NCBI GenBank assembly: GCA_025455895.1 | Contig: JALOLQ010000035.1 | Span: 1-9,848, forward strand | Direction: 5' to 3' | Source: Solirubrobacteraceae bacterium | Lineage (GTDB): Bacteria > Actinomycetota > Thermoleophilia > Solirubrobacterales > Solirubrobacteraceae | Length of the DNA stretch: 9,848 nt | In this document: positions 1 to 6,961 of the stretch, one piece after another | How positions within the stretch are numbered: position 1 is the first letter of the stretch | Layout of the letters: each line of letters begins with the position of its first letter | Position numbers and translations under genes: made by a program | The notes under the pieces: model-generated | The model's database searches: none | What the model saw: only the letters and a program-made list of their open reading frames with translations | Told to the model about the DNA's origin: nothing

Positions 1-160
1 CGCCACCGAGGCGGGCAAGGCCGTGTGCGTCTTCGTCAGCACCGACCAGTCGCCGCCCGGGATCACGCGCGACGACAGCCAGGAGCCGAACGAGCTGCTC
101 GCCGGCCCGCTGGCCGACGTCGTGCGGATCCGCCCGCGCGACGTAGGCTCCGGGTCATGA
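1..160 (+). CDS. C-terminal fragment of an unrecognised protein (5' end outside window)
   Basis: Reading from base 2 gives an open frame of 52 residues ending at the TGA at 158-160. It begins ATEAGKAVCVFVSTDQ and ends VVRIRPRDVGSGS. The TGA overlaps the ATG of the crotonase gene (ATGA at 157-160), the usual sign of two cotranscribed, coupled genes. Codons end mostly in G or C, as in a real gene of this genome. The visible part has a hydrophobic beta-strand-like stretch (AVCVFVST) followed by a Pro/Asp-rich loop and a short LADVVRIRP segment. I do not recognise the family. It probably forms an operon with the acyl-CoA-metabolism gene after it. The frame is quite certain; the function is unknown. 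Confidence 0.7.
   Translation, partial: ATEAGKAVCVFVSTDQSPPGITRDDSQEPNELLAGPLADVVRIRPRDVGSGS
144..149 (+). promoter_or_regulatory. Putative -10 box (TAGGCT) for a leaderless crotonase transcript
   Basis: TAGGCT matches the actinobacterial -10 consensus TANNNT and ends exactly 7 bases before the ATG at 157. That is the spacing expected if transcription starts at the start codon. It lies inside the last codons of the upstream gene. No convincing -35 box was seen. The same arrangement occurs at four other starts in the window, which is the main reason for calling it. Confidence 0.45.
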
Positions 161-933
161 CCCTCGTGCTCAGCGACGTGGCGGGCGGCGTCGCCCGCCT
201 GACCCTGAACCGGCCGCAGGCCGGCAACGCGCTCGACCCGGAGCTCGCCGCGGCGCTCGCGGACGCCGCCGAGGGCCTGCACGGCCGGGACGACGTGCGC
301 GTCGTGCTGCTCGGTGCCGCCGGGCCGATGTTCTGCGTCGGCGGCGACCTCGGCTTCATGGCGCAGGCGCCGGATCCGGGGGCCGCGGTGCACGCCCTGG
401 CCACCGACTTCCACCGCGCGATCGAGGCGCTCGCCGCGCTGCCGGCGCCGGTCGTCACCGTCGTGCGCGGCGTGGCGGCGGGCGGCGGGCTCGGGCTCAT
501 CACCGTCGCCGACCTCGTGCTCGCCGGGTCCTCCGCACGCTTCACGATGGCCTACACCGCGGCCGGCCTCTCGCCCGACGGCGGCACGACGTTCTTCCTC
601 CCGCGACTCGTCGGCCATCGCCGCGCGGCCGAGCTCGCGCTGCTCAACGAGCGCCTCTCGGCCGACGCGGCGCGCGAGATCGGGCTCGTCTCGCGCGTCG
701 TCGCCGATGACGACCTCGAGGCCGAGGCCGACGCGCTGGCCGCGCGGCTCGCCGCCGGGCCGGCGGACGCGTACGCCGCCGTCAAGCGCCTGCTGCGCGC
801 GTCCGGGGCCGCCACGCTGGGCGAGCAGCTCGCCGCCGAGGCCGACGCGATCGCCGCGAACGCCGGCTCGCCCGACGGCCGCGAGGGCGTCGCGGCGTTC
901 CTGGAGAAGCGCGCGCCCGCGTTCGGCGCCTGA
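157..933 (+). CDS. Enoyl-CoA hydratase/isomerase (crotonase) family protein, PaaG-like
   Basis: A 258-residue crotonase-fold enzyme, the normal length for the family, acting on acyl-CoA thioesters in the cytoplasm. Seen: RPQAGNALDPEL near residues 19-30 (CoA-binding N-terminus), FCVGGDL at 59-65 (first oxyanion-hole strand), a Gly-rich GVAAGGGLGL at 105-114 (second oxyanion-hole segment), and a C-terminal REGVAAFLEKRAPAF typical of the family. The two catalytic glutamates of classical hydratases are absent: Gly follows GGGL where GGGCE is expected, and Tyr133 replaces the second. Asp141 in GLSPDGG matches the position of the catalytic Asp of PaaG-type 1,2-epoxyphenylacetyl-CoA isomerases and delta3,delta2-enoyl-CoA isomerases. 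I therefore infer isomerase rather than hydratase chemistry; the substrate is unknown. The start is set by the ATGA overlap and the -10 box 7 bases upstream. Confidence 0.9.
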   Translation: MTLVLSDVAGGVARLTLNRPQAGNALDPELAAALADAAEGLHGRDDVRVVLLGAAGPMFCVGGDLGFMAQAPDPGAAVHALATDFHRAIEALAALPAPVVTVVRGVAAGGGLGLITVADLVLAGSSARFTMAYTAAGLSPDGGTTFFLPRLVGHRRAAELALLNERLSADAAREIGLVSRVVADDDLEAEADALAARLAAGPADAYAAVKRLLRASGAATLGEQLAAEADAIAANAGSPDGREGVAAFLEKRAPAFGA

Positions 934-945
934 ACCGCCGGCCGG

Positions 946-2229
946 CTACAGCGCGAGGCTCAGCGGCGCCTCGAGGATCCCGCGGATCCGGGCGAGGAAC
1001 TCGGCCGCCTCGGCGCCGTAGAGGATCCGGTGGTCGCAGGCCAGCTCGACGTCGAGCACGTGGCGCACGACCACCTCGCCGTCGCGCACGACCGGCCGCT
1101 GCTCGAGCGCGCCGACCGAGAGGATCGCGGCCTGCGGCGGGTTGATCACCGCCTCGAACGAGCGCACCCCGTACATGCCGAGGTTCGAGACGGTGAACGT
1201 GCCGCCGCTGAGCTCCGGCGGCGTGATGACCCCGGCGCGCACGCGCTCGGCCAGCGCGCGCGACTCGGTGGCGATCTGCGCCAGGCCCTTGCGGTCGGCG
1301 TCGAAGATCGTGGGGACGACGAGCGCCCCCTCGGCGGCGACGGCGATGCCGACGTTCACCCGCTCGTAGCGCTCGAACCGCGCGTCGCGGTAGGCGCCGT
1401 TGGCCTTCGGGTGCTCGGCGAGCGCGATCGCGCACGCCTTGACGATCAGGTCGTTGTAGGAGGGGACCGCCTCGGCCCCGCTCGCCTTCAGCGTCGCGCG
1501 CAGCTCGACCGCCTGGGTCAGGTCGAACGTCGCGCGCAGCGTGAACGCCGGCACGGTCGCGCGGGACTCGGCCATCCGCCGCGCGATCAGCGCCTGGGTG
1601 CGCGTCAGCTCGGTGATCGTCACCGCGCCCTTCGCGGTGCCCGGCTCGCTCGGGCCGGACGGGGCGGGCGCGGGCGGCGGGGCCGCCGGCGCGGCCGCGG
1701 CCGCCGGCGGGGGAGCGGGGGCCGGGGCCTGCGCCGGGGCGGCGCCGGCCGCCGCCTCGACGTCGGACTTCACGATCCGCCCGCCCGGGCCGGTCCCGGT
1801 GAGCGTCTCGAGCGCGACGCCGCGCTCGCGCGCGATCCGCCGGGCCACCGGCGAGGCCTTGATGCGCTCGCCGGGCGCCCGCGGCGCGCGCTCGGCCACG
1901 TGCACCGGCTCGACCGACGGCACGCCCTGCACGGGGCCGACGTCGGTCGGCAGGTCGTCGGCCGGCGGGGCGGGCCCGTCGTCGGGGGCCGGCGCGGCGC
2001 CGTCGCCGACCTCGGCGATCGGCGCGCCGACCGGGCGCGACTCGCCCTCGCGGGCGAGGATCCGCAGGATCCCGGCGACGTCGCTCTCGTAGGGCATCGT
2101 CGCCTTGTCGGTCTCGATCTCCACGAGCTCCTCGCCGCGCTCGACGCGGTCGCCGTCGGCCTTCAGCCAGCGGACGATCGTGCCCTCCTCCATCGAGTCC
2201 GACAGGCGCGGCATGACGATCTCGGCCAT
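946..2229 (-). CDS. pdhC: Pyruvate dehydrogenase complex E2, dihydrolipoamide acetyltransferase
   Basis: A 427-residue E2 that carries the swinging lipoyl arm, moves the acetyl group to CoA and forms the core of the complex. Domains: one lipoyl domain at about 1-76, with the lipoylated Lys42 in EIETDKATM; an E3/E1-binding domain at about 124-160 (KASPVARRIARERGV, then GTGPGGRIVKSDV); a Pro/Ala linker at about 161-195; and a catalytic acyltransferase domain at about 203-427. GTFTVSNLGMYGV at 343-355 and H400 in ACDHRILYGAEAAEFL are family motifs. Oddity: the usual HxxxDG is HRILYG, so Tyr replaces the catalytic-motif Asp. This variant is also known in plastid-type E2. The ATG at 2229 shares its A with the E1 beta stop (TGATG), with GGAG 7 bases upstream. 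An in-frame ATG at 2244 would add five residues but lies inside E1 beta. The gene ends 12 bases from the convergent crotonase gene. Confidence 0.95.
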   Translation of the reverse strand: MAEIVMPRLSDSMEEGTIVRWLKADGDRVERGEELVEIETDKATMPYESDVAGILRILAREGESRPVGAPIAEVGDGAAPAPDDGPAPPADDLPTDVGPVQGVPSVEPVHVAERAPRAPGERIKASPVARRIARERGVALETLTGTGPGGRIVKSDVEAAAGAAPAQAPAPAPPPAAAAAPAAPPPAPAPSGPSEPGTAKGAVTITELTRTQALIARRMAESRATVPAFTLRATFDLTQAVELRATLKASGAEAVPSYNDLIVKACAIALAEHPKANGAYRDARFERYERVNVGIAVAAEGALVVPTIFDADRKGLAQIATESRALAERVRAGVITPPELSGGTFTVSNLGMYGVRSFEAVINPPQAAILSVGALEQRPVVRDGEVVVRHVLDVELACDHRILYGAEAAEFLARIRGILEAPLSLAL

Positions 2230-3215
2230 CACAGGTCTCCGCACGCCGCGCGCACGGCCTCGACCACCTGGGGCTCGTGCGGGAAGGCGATCTGCTCGAG
2301 GTTCTTCGCGTAGGGCATCGGGACGTCGGCGCCCGTGACGCGGCCGATCGGCGCGTCGAGGTCGTCGAACGCCTGCTCCTGGATCAGCGCCGCGAGGTTC
2401 GCCCCGACGCCGCCGTGCGGCCAGCCCTCCTCGACGATCACGCAGCGGTTCGTCTTGCGCACGCTGGCGAGGATCGTGTCGAGGTCGAGCGGGCGCAGCG
2501 TGCGGGGGTCGATCACCTCGGCGTCGATCTCGTGCTGCTCGGCGAGCTGGACCGCGGCCTTCTCGGCGGTCACCGCCATCCGCGAGATCCCGACGATCGT
2601 CACGTCGGCGCCCTCGCGGCGGATCGCCGCCTTCCCGAACGGGACGACGTGGTCGTCCTCGTCGGGCACCTCGCCGCGCTGGCCGTAGAGGTACTCGTGC
2701 TCGATGAAGACGACCGGGTTCTCGTCGCGGATCGCGGCCTTCAGCAGGCCCTTGGCGTCCGCCGGCGTGCTCGGCACCGCGACGAGGATCCCCGGCACGT
2801 GCAGGTAGATCGCCTCGAACGAGTGCGAGTGGGTCGGCCCGAGCTGGTGGCCGGCGCCCTGGGGCATGCGGATCACCAGCGGCACCGTCACCTGGCCGCC
2901 GAACATGTAGCGGATGTGCGCGGCGTGGTTGACGACCTGGTCGAGCGCGAGCAGCGAGAAGTTGATCGTCATCAGCTCGACGACCGGGCGCAGCCCGAGC
3001 ATCGCCGCGCCGACCCCCATCCCGACGATCGTGTTCTCGGAGATCGGCGTGTCGCGCACGCGCTGCTCGCCGAACTCGTCGAGCAGCCCCTGGGTGACCT
3101 TGTAGGCCCCGTTGAAGACGCCGATGTCCTCGCCCATGAGGAACACGCGCTCGTCGCGCGTCATCTCCTCGCGCAGCGCCTGGTTCAGCGCCTCGCGGTA
3201 GCGCAGGGTGGCCAT
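2229..3215 (-). CDS. pdhB: Pyruvate dehydrogenase E1 component, beta subunit
   Basis: A 328-residue transketolase-fold subunit that pairs with E1 alpha to form the thiamin-diphosphate enzyme decarboxylating pyruvate and acetylating the E2 lipoyl arm. Seen: GEDIG at 28-32; TPISENTIVGMGVGAA around 56-71, whose Glu60 fits the conserved cofactor-activating Glu; ALDQVVNHAAHIRYM at 90-104; GAGHQLGPTHSHSFEA around 120-135 with the active-site His region; and STPADAKGLLKAAIR with NPVVFIEHEYLYG, typical of pyruvate rather than branched-chain enzymes. The C-terminal transketolase domain carries IDPRTLRPLD and VIVEEGWPHGG. Length matches the family. The start ATG at 3215 overlaps the E1 alpha stop by one base, with GGGGAGG about 10 bases upstream. 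The frame stays open far upstream only because of high GC; that extension is antiparallel noise inside the E1 alpha gene. Confidence 0.95.
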   Translation of the reverse strand: MATLRYREALNQALREEMTRDERVFLMGEDIGVFNGAYKVTQGLLDEFGEQRVRDTPISENTIVGMGVGAAMLGLRPVVELMTINFSLLALDQVVNHAAHIRYMFGGQVTVPLVIRMPQGAGHQLGPTHSHSFEAIYLHVPGILVAVPSTPADAKGLLKAAIRDENPVVFIEHEYLYGQRGEVPDEDDHVVPFGKAAIRREGADVTIVGISRMAVTAEKAAVQLAEQHEIDAEVIDPRTLRPLDLDTILASVRKTNRCVIVEEGWPHGGVGANLAALIQEQAFDDLDAPIGRVTGADVPMPYAKNLEQIAFPHEPQVVEAVRAACGDL

Positions 3216-4261
3216 CAGCCGATGTCCTCCCCGCGGCGCACGCCGGCCCCGCGCTCGTCCACCGAGTACCAGCCCTGGACCTCGCCGCCGAGCACGTACA
3301 CGTCGTCGTAGAGCGAGGTCGGCTCGGGCGCCGGGGAGGCGTCGGCGAACGCGACCGCCTCGTCGGCGATCCGCGTCGCCTCGGCGTCCATCGCCGCGCG
3401 CTCCTCGGCGCTCACCACGCCCTCCGCCACGAGCCGGTCGCCGAAGGTCACGATCGGGTCGCGGCGCCGGTACTCCTCGACCTCCTCCTTCGTGCGGTAC
3501 TCCTCCGGGTCGGCCATCGAGTGGCCGCGGAAGCGGTAGGTCAGCGCCTCGACGAGCACCGGGCGGCGCTCCTCGCGCGCGATCCGCACCGCCTCGGTGG
3601 TGACGCGGAAGGTGTCGACGACGTCCATCCCGTCGCACTCCATCCCGGGGACGCCGTAGCCCTCGCCCTTGCGCTGGAGGTCGGTCTGGGCCGAGTGGCG
3701 CTCGAGCGCGGTGCCCATCCCGAAGCGGTTGTTCGTGACCATGAAGACGACGGGCAGGTTCCACAGCGCGGCGAGGTTCATCGTCTCGCCGAACGTGCCC
3801 TGGTTCGACGCGCCGTCGCCGAACTGGCAGAGCGTGACGTCCTCGGTGCGCAGGTAGTCGTGCGCGAGCGCGAAGCCGGCCGCGATCGGCAGGTTCCCGC
3901 CGACGATCCCGTAGCCGCCGAGGAAGCGCCGCTCGAGGTCGAACATGTGCATCGAGCCGCCGCGCCCGCGGCAGAGCCCGTCGACGCGCCCGAACAGCTC
4001 GGCCATCACCCGCCCCGGCTCGCTGCCGCGCGCGAGCGTGTGGCCGTGGGTGCGGTAGGTGCCGATCAGGTAGTCCGACGCGCGCAGCGCGCGCGTGGAG
4101 CCGACGATCGTCGCCTCCTCGCCGATCGCCAGGTGCAGGAAGCCGCCGATCTTCGCGCGCGCGTACTGCTCCCCGGCGCGCTCCTCGAAGCGCCGGATCC
4201 GCAGCATCGTCTCGAGCCACTCGCGGGCGACCTCGGGCTCCGGCAGCGGGTGGTCGGCCAT
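3215..4261 (-). CDS. pdhA: Pyruvate dehydrogenase E1 component, alpha subunit (TPP-dependent)
   Basis: A 348-residue alpha subunit, first gene of the operon. Seen: YRTHGHTLARG at 69-79; GRGGSMHMFD at 99-108; the thiamin-diphosphate motif starting GDGASNQGTF at 148-157 and ending NN at 177-178; then RFGMGTALERHSA, where MGT and the Arg-Ser-Ala tract indicate pyruvate rather than branched-chain 2-oxoacids; VDTFRV in the cofactor region; and the flexible phosphorylation-loop-like YRFRGHSMADPEEYR at 242-256. The C-terminal tail after about residue 305 is Pro/Asp/Tyr-rich and divergent. It forms an alpha2beta2 E1 with the next gene. The start is supported by a TAGGGT -10 box 8 bases upstream. The E3 gene lies on the same strand about 1.3 kb upstream, in a different transcription unit. 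Confidence 0.95.
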   Translation of the reverse strand: MADHPLPEPEVAREWLETMLRIRRFEERAGEQYARAKIGGFLHLAIGEEATIVGSTRALRASDYLIGTYRTHGHTLARGSEPGRVMAELFGRVDGLCRGRGGSMHMFDLERRFLGGYGIVGGNLPIAAGFALAHDYLRTEDVTLCQFGDGASNQGTFGETMNLAALWNLPVVFMVTNNRFGMGTALERHSAQTDLQRKGEGYGVPGMECDGMDVVDTFRVTTEAVRIAREERRPVLVEALTYRFRGHSMADPEEYRTKEEVEEYRRRDPIVTFGDRLVAEGVVSAEERAAMDAEATRIADEAVAFADASPAPEPTSLYDDVYVLGGEVQGWYSVDERGAGVRRGEDIG

Positions 4262-4269
4262 CGCTCCGG

Positions 4270-4297
4270 ACCCTAGCGGAGGGCGGCGCGGCGTCCA
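4270..4297 (-). promoter_or_regulatory. Putative promoter of the pdhABC operon, leaderless type
   Basis: On the minus strand, TAGGGT (4275 to 4270) ends 8 bases before the pdhA ATG. TGGACG (4297 to 4292), close to a TTGACN -35 box, precedes it by a 16-base spacer. A GGAG directly before the ATG is too close (2 bases) to be a good ribosome site, which favours a leaderless reading. Of the five TANNNT boxes noted in the window, this is the only one with a plausible -35. Confidence 0.5.
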
Positions 4298-4305
4298 GGG
4301 GGGCG

Positions 4306-4737
4306 ATGCGTCACGCTGTCGTCATGCTCCGCTACGAGGCCCGCACGGACGCGACGCCGCAGACGGTGTGGGCGCTGATGGCCTGCCCGACCCGCTGGGC
4401 GGAGTGGGCGCCGCACGTGCGCGGCGCGTGGGGGCTGGGCTGGCCGCAGGTGCAGGAGGGCGCGCTCGGCGCCGCACGCCTGTGGGGCGTCGCGCCGGTG
4501 CCGGCGAAGGTCATCCGGGTCAATCCCGGTGAGTCGTGGGCCTGGCAGGTCGGCGTCGTGACCATCGACCACTGCGTCGAGGCGCTCCCCGACGACGAGG
4601 GCGCGCTGATCGCGATCACGATGGACGCCCCGGGCCCGCTCGAGGGCGTCCTCGCGCGCACCTACGGCCCCGTCGTCGAGCGCCTCGTCGAGCGTCTCGC
4701 CCGCGCCTCCGACGACGCGATCGCGCTCGGCGCCTGA
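4306..4737 (+). CDS. SRPBCC (START/polyketide-cyclase-like) family protein
   Basis: A 143-residue single-domain protein. The pattern YEARTDATPQTVWALMACPTR WAEWAP (about 10-36) is the typical first strand and helix of SRPBCC ligand-binding proteins. The rest fits the helix-grip fold: alternating strands (AKVIRVNPGESWAW, GVVTIDHCVEAL, ALIAITMDAPG) followed by a long C-terminal helix from about residue 113 that lines the pocket. Function is unknown; members bind lipids, polyketides or other hydrophobic ligands, or act as toxin/antitoxin or cyclase partners. Two in-frame ATGs compete. The one at 4306 has AGGGGGG just upstream and is chosen; the one at 4324 gives MLRYEAR, closer to the usual family start, but has no ribosome site. 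The gene stands alone, divergent from pdhA and only 3 bases from the convergent 83-residue gene. Confidence 0.75.
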   Translation: MRHAVVMLRYEARTDATPQTVWALMACPTRWAEWAPHVRGAWGLGWPQVQEGALGAARLWGVAPVPAKVIRVNPGESWAWQVGVVTIDHCVEALPDDEGALIAITMDAPGPLEGVLARTYGPVVERLVERLARASDDAIALGA

Positions 4738-4740
4738 GCC

Positions 4741-4992
4741 CTATTCCGGCGCGCCGCCGACCTCGAAGGCGCGCCAGCGCGCGAGGAACTCCTCGGCGTC
4801 GAGGCGCTCGAGGTCCTCGCGCAGCGCCGCCTCCATGCGCGTCGTCTCGCGCGCGGGCACGTCCCAGAACAGCACGACCTCGAGGTCGTCGAGCGACTGG
4901 ACCTCGATCTGGTCCACGCGGTCGGCCGCGAGGATCCCCGGCACGCGGCCGGTGCGCGTGACGATCAGCCGGTAGGCCGCCTTCGCCCTCAC
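4741..4992 (-). CDS. Hypothetical 83-residue protein, coupled to the DsbA-like gene
   Basis: A small protein starting with GTG at 4992, whose GTGA overlaps the TGA of the upstream DsbA-like gene by 4 bases. GGGGA lies 6 bases before the start. The sequence begins MRAKAAYRLIVTRTGRV and contains LAADRVDQIEVQSLDDLEVV, then LFWDVPA and a helical, acidic C-terminal half (about 48-75). It looks like a soluble alpha/beta mini-domain: two or three strands, then a helix-rich tail ending EFLARWRAFEVG. No signal peptide or membrane segment, and no family recognised. Its place as last gene of the E3 cluster suggests a role linked to the gene before it; that is inference only. The open frame continues upstream to 5454, but that part lies in the wrong frame over the DsbA-like gene. 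Confidence 0.7.
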   Translation of the reverse strand: MRAKAAYRLIVTRTGRVPGILAADRVDQIEVQSLDDLEVVLFWDVPARETTRMEAALREDLERLDAEEFLARWRAFEVGGAPE

Positions 4993-5573
4993 GCCGCGTC
5001 CCCGGAGCAGGCCGCGGCCGCCGCGTCGAGCCCCGCGTCCCCGTGGAAGACGCCGGACCCCGGCACCCACACGGCGGGCATCTCGCGCACCCCGCGCTCG
5101 GCGGCGAGCGCGGTCGCCGCGGCGAGCCCCGCGCGGGTCCCCTCGGTCTCGATCGCCTTGAGGATCGCCGACGGGTGCATCTCGCACGCGGACCCCGCGA
5201 TCAGCACGACGTCCGGGTCGCCGAGGTCGTGCCCGCCCGCGAACGCCTGGCGGAAGGCCGCGAGCGAGAACGCCACCACCCGGCCGATCGACTTGGCGAA
5301 CGTCGCCGCGAGCATCGCCGTGCGCGCATCGGCGGGGAACGGGTCCGGCCGGCGCACCGCCTGCAGGCCGCGCGCGGCGGCCCGCGCCTCGATCAGCGCC
5401 GGATCGGCCGGCGCCGGCGCGCCGGGCAGCTCGGCGGCGAGCACCGGGACCCACTCGGTCGCCACCGGCATCACCTGCAGCACGCGCTCGGCGGCGAGGT
5501 ACGCCTCGGGGCTCGCGAGGTCGAAGTAGAAGACCGGTCCCGGCGCGGCCGGGCGCGTGACCTCCAGCGTCAC
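4989..5573 (-). CDS. DsbA-family thioredoxin-fold protein, 2-hydroxychromene-2-carboxylate isomerase / GST-kappa-like
   Basis: A 194-residue protein with the DsbA/GST-kappa layout: a first strand and loop FYFDLASPEAYLAAERV at about 15-31, an inserted helical region (RTAMLAATFAKSIGRV, AFSLAAFRQAFAGGHDLGD), and a C-terminal thioredoxin half with the cis-Pro-like segment REMPAVWVPG followed by FHGDAGLDA. There is no CxxC. Ser21 in ASPEAYL occupies the position of the active-site Ser in 2-hydroxychromene-2-carboxylate isomerase and GST kappa, so disulfide chemistry is unlikely; a glutathione- or other thiol-dependent isomerase/transferase is possible. No signal peptide, hence cytoplasmic. The GTG start lies one base after the lpd stop, with no clear ribosome site, so translation probably relies on coupling. 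The substrate is unknown. Confidence 0.8.
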   Translation of the reverse strand: MTLEVTRPAAPGPVFYFDLASPEAYLAAERVLQVMPVATEWVPVLAAELPGAPAPADPALIEARAAARGLQAVRRPDPFPADARTAMLAATFAKSIGRVVAFSLAAFRQAFAGGHDLGDPDVVLIAGSACEMHPSAILKAIETEGTRAGLAAATALAAERGVREMPAVWVPGSGVFHGDAGLDAAAAACSGDAA

Positions 5574-5574
5574 G

Positions 5575-6948
5575 TCAGCCGTGGATCAGCCAGCCGTCGG
5601 CCGCGCGGGCGGCCTCGAGGATCGCCTCGGACATCGTCGGGTGCCCGTGGATCATCGTCGCGAGCTCCGGGTAGCCGCCCTCGAGCAGCTTCGCGTTGAC
5701 GACCTCCTGGATGAGGTCGGTCGCCTTGGCCCCGACGATGTGCGCGCCGAGGATCTCCCCGTACGTGCGGTCGCCGACGAGCTTCACCATGCCGGTGCGG
5801 TCGCCGTAGACCGTGCCGGCGCCGACCGCGCCGTAGGGCACCTTGCCGACGGCGACGTCGAAGCCCCGCTCCTTCGCCTGCGCCTCGGTGAGTCCCATGC
5901 TGCCGACGTTCGGGGTGCAGAACGTGGCGCGCGGGATGTCCGGGTAGTCGAGCGGGCGCGGGTCGTGGCCGGCGATCGTCTCGGCGGCGATCACGCCCTC
6001 CTCGCTGGCCTTGTGCGCCAGCGCCGGGCCGGCGACGAGGTCGCCGATCGCGAACACGCCGGCGCGCGAGGTGCGCAGCTGCCCGTCCACGCGGATCAGG
6101 CCGTGCTCGTCGAGCTCGATCCCCGCCGCGTCGAGCCCGAGGCCCTCGACGTCCGGGCCGCGCCCGGCGGCGATCACGAGCCAGTCGGCCTCGCCCTGCG
6201 TCTCGCCGTAGGTGAAGCTGACGCCCGCGTCCGTGCTCTGCACGTCGCCGACGAAGGTCGCCGTGTGGACGTCGATGCCCTGCTTCTTGAAGCCGCGCGC
6301 CGCGACCTTCGAGATGTCGGCGTCCTCGCTGGGCAGCACGCGGTCGAGGCCCTCGAAGAGCTGCACCTGCGAGCCGAAGCGCGCGTAGGCGCTCGCGATC
6401 TCGGCGCCGGACGCGCCGGCGCCGACGACGGCGAGCTTCGCCGGCAGCGCCTCGAGCGCCCACGCCTCCTCGGTGCCGATGACGCGGCCGCCGAACTCGG
6501 TGCCGGGGATCGGCCGCTTGACCGAGCCCGTGGCGACGATGATGCCCTTCGTCGCCTCCAGCGTGCGCTCGCCGACCTGCACGTGCCCCTCGGCGGTCAG
6601 CGCGGCAGAGCCCTCGATCACCTCGACCTTGTTCTTCTTCAGCAGCATCCCGACGCCGCCGGTGAGCGTCTCGATCACCGTCCGGCGCCGGTCGTTCACC
6701 GCGCCGAAGTCCAGCGTCGGCTCGCCGACGGTGATGCCGAACTCGCCGGCCTCGCGGATCTCGCTGAGCAGGTCCGCCGAGCGCAGCATCGCCTTGGCGG
6801 GGATGCACGCGACGTTCAGGCAGCGCCCGCCGATCGCGTCCTTCTCGACCACGGCCGTGCTGAGTCCCAGCTGGGCGGCGCGGATGGCGGCCACGTAGCC
6901 GCCCGGTCCGGAGCCGATGACGATGCAGTCGAAGGTCTCGGAGGCCAT
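5575..6948 (-). CDS. lpdA: Dihydrolipoamide dehydrogenase (E3)
   Basis: A 457-residue FAD-dependent disulfide oxidoreductase that reoxidises the dihydrolipoyl arm of E2 with NAD+. Seen: FAD-binding GSGPGG at 12-17; the redox-active pair Cys43 and Cys48 in GGRCLNVACIPAK; the NAD-binding VVGAGASGAE at 174-183 with Glu199 at the end of the second strand, which favours NAD over NADP; the second FAD motif VFAIGDLVAGPALAHKA at about 298-313; and the C-terminal catalytic pair His436 and Glu441 in HGHPTMSEAI. The redox motif departs from the common GGTCLNVGCIPSK (T to R, G to A, S to A) but keeps all reactive residues. The ATG at 6948 is preferred over an in-frame ATG at 6966 because it sits 7 bases after a TAGACT box and places the FAD motif at the usual distance. 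It is the nearest E3 gene for the pdhABC products. Confidence 0.95.
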   Translation of the reverse strand: MASETFDCIVIGSGPGGYVAAIRAAQLGLSTAVVEKDAIGGRCLNVACIPAKAMLRSADLLSEIREAGEFGITVGEPTLDFGAVNDRRRTVIETLTGGVGMLLKKNKVEVIEGSAALTAEGHVQVGERTLEATKGIIVATGSVKRPIPGTEFGGRVIGTEEAWALEALPAKLAVVGAGASGAEIASAYARFGSQVQLFEGLDRVLPSEDADISKVAARGFKKQGIDVHTATFVGDVQSTDAGVSFTYGETQGEADWLVIAAGRGPDVEGLGLDAAGIELDEHGLIRVDGQLRTSRAGVFAIGDLVAGPALAHKASEEGVIAAETIAGHDPRPLDYPDIPRATFCTPNVGSMGLTEAQAKERGFDVAVGKVPYGAVGAGTVYGDRTGMVKLVGDRTYGEILGAHIVGAKATDLIQEVVNAKLLEGGYPELATMIHGHPTMSEAILEAARAADGWLIHG

Positions 6949-6955
6949 GCGGCCG

Positions 6956-6961
6956 AGTCTA
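6956..6961 (-). promoter_or_regulatory. Putative -10 box (TAGACT) for lpd, overlapping a stop codon
   Basis: On the minus strand, TAGACT ends 7 bases before the lpd ATG at 6948. Its first three bases are also the TAG stop of the membrane-protein gene upstream. It fits TANNNT with leaderless spacing and would give lpd its own promoter inside the cluster. No -35 box is evident, and the stop codon alone explains the TAG, so the call is less certain than the others. Confidence 0.35.

Noticed and set aside
937..946. Perfect 10-base palindrome GCCGGCCGGC between the convergent crotonase and E2 genes, with GGCGCC arms at 925-930 and 965-970
   Set aside because: No loop or T-tract for a terminator, the outer arms pair only with bulges, and such G/C palindromes are expected by chance at this composition.
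1649..1762. Apparent low-complexity repeat in the E2 gene
   Set aside because: It encodes the ordinary Pro/Ala-rich flexible linker between the binding and catalytic domains; not a separate element.
1030..2313. Long plus-strand open frame over the E2 gene (427 residues)
   Set aside because: Composed almost wholly of Arg, Ala, Gly, Asp and His in a pattern typical of the antisense frame of GC-rich genes. No domain motif is seen, whereas the minus strand encodes a clear E2.
3521..4276. Plus-strand open frame over pdhA (251 residues)
   Set aside because: Antisense of the E1 alpha gene, low-complexity composition, no start signal.
4728..4754. Possible hairpin CGGCGC...GCGCCG across the 3-base gap between convergent genes
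   Set aside because: Short stem with a long loop and no T-tract; not better than background in this DNA.
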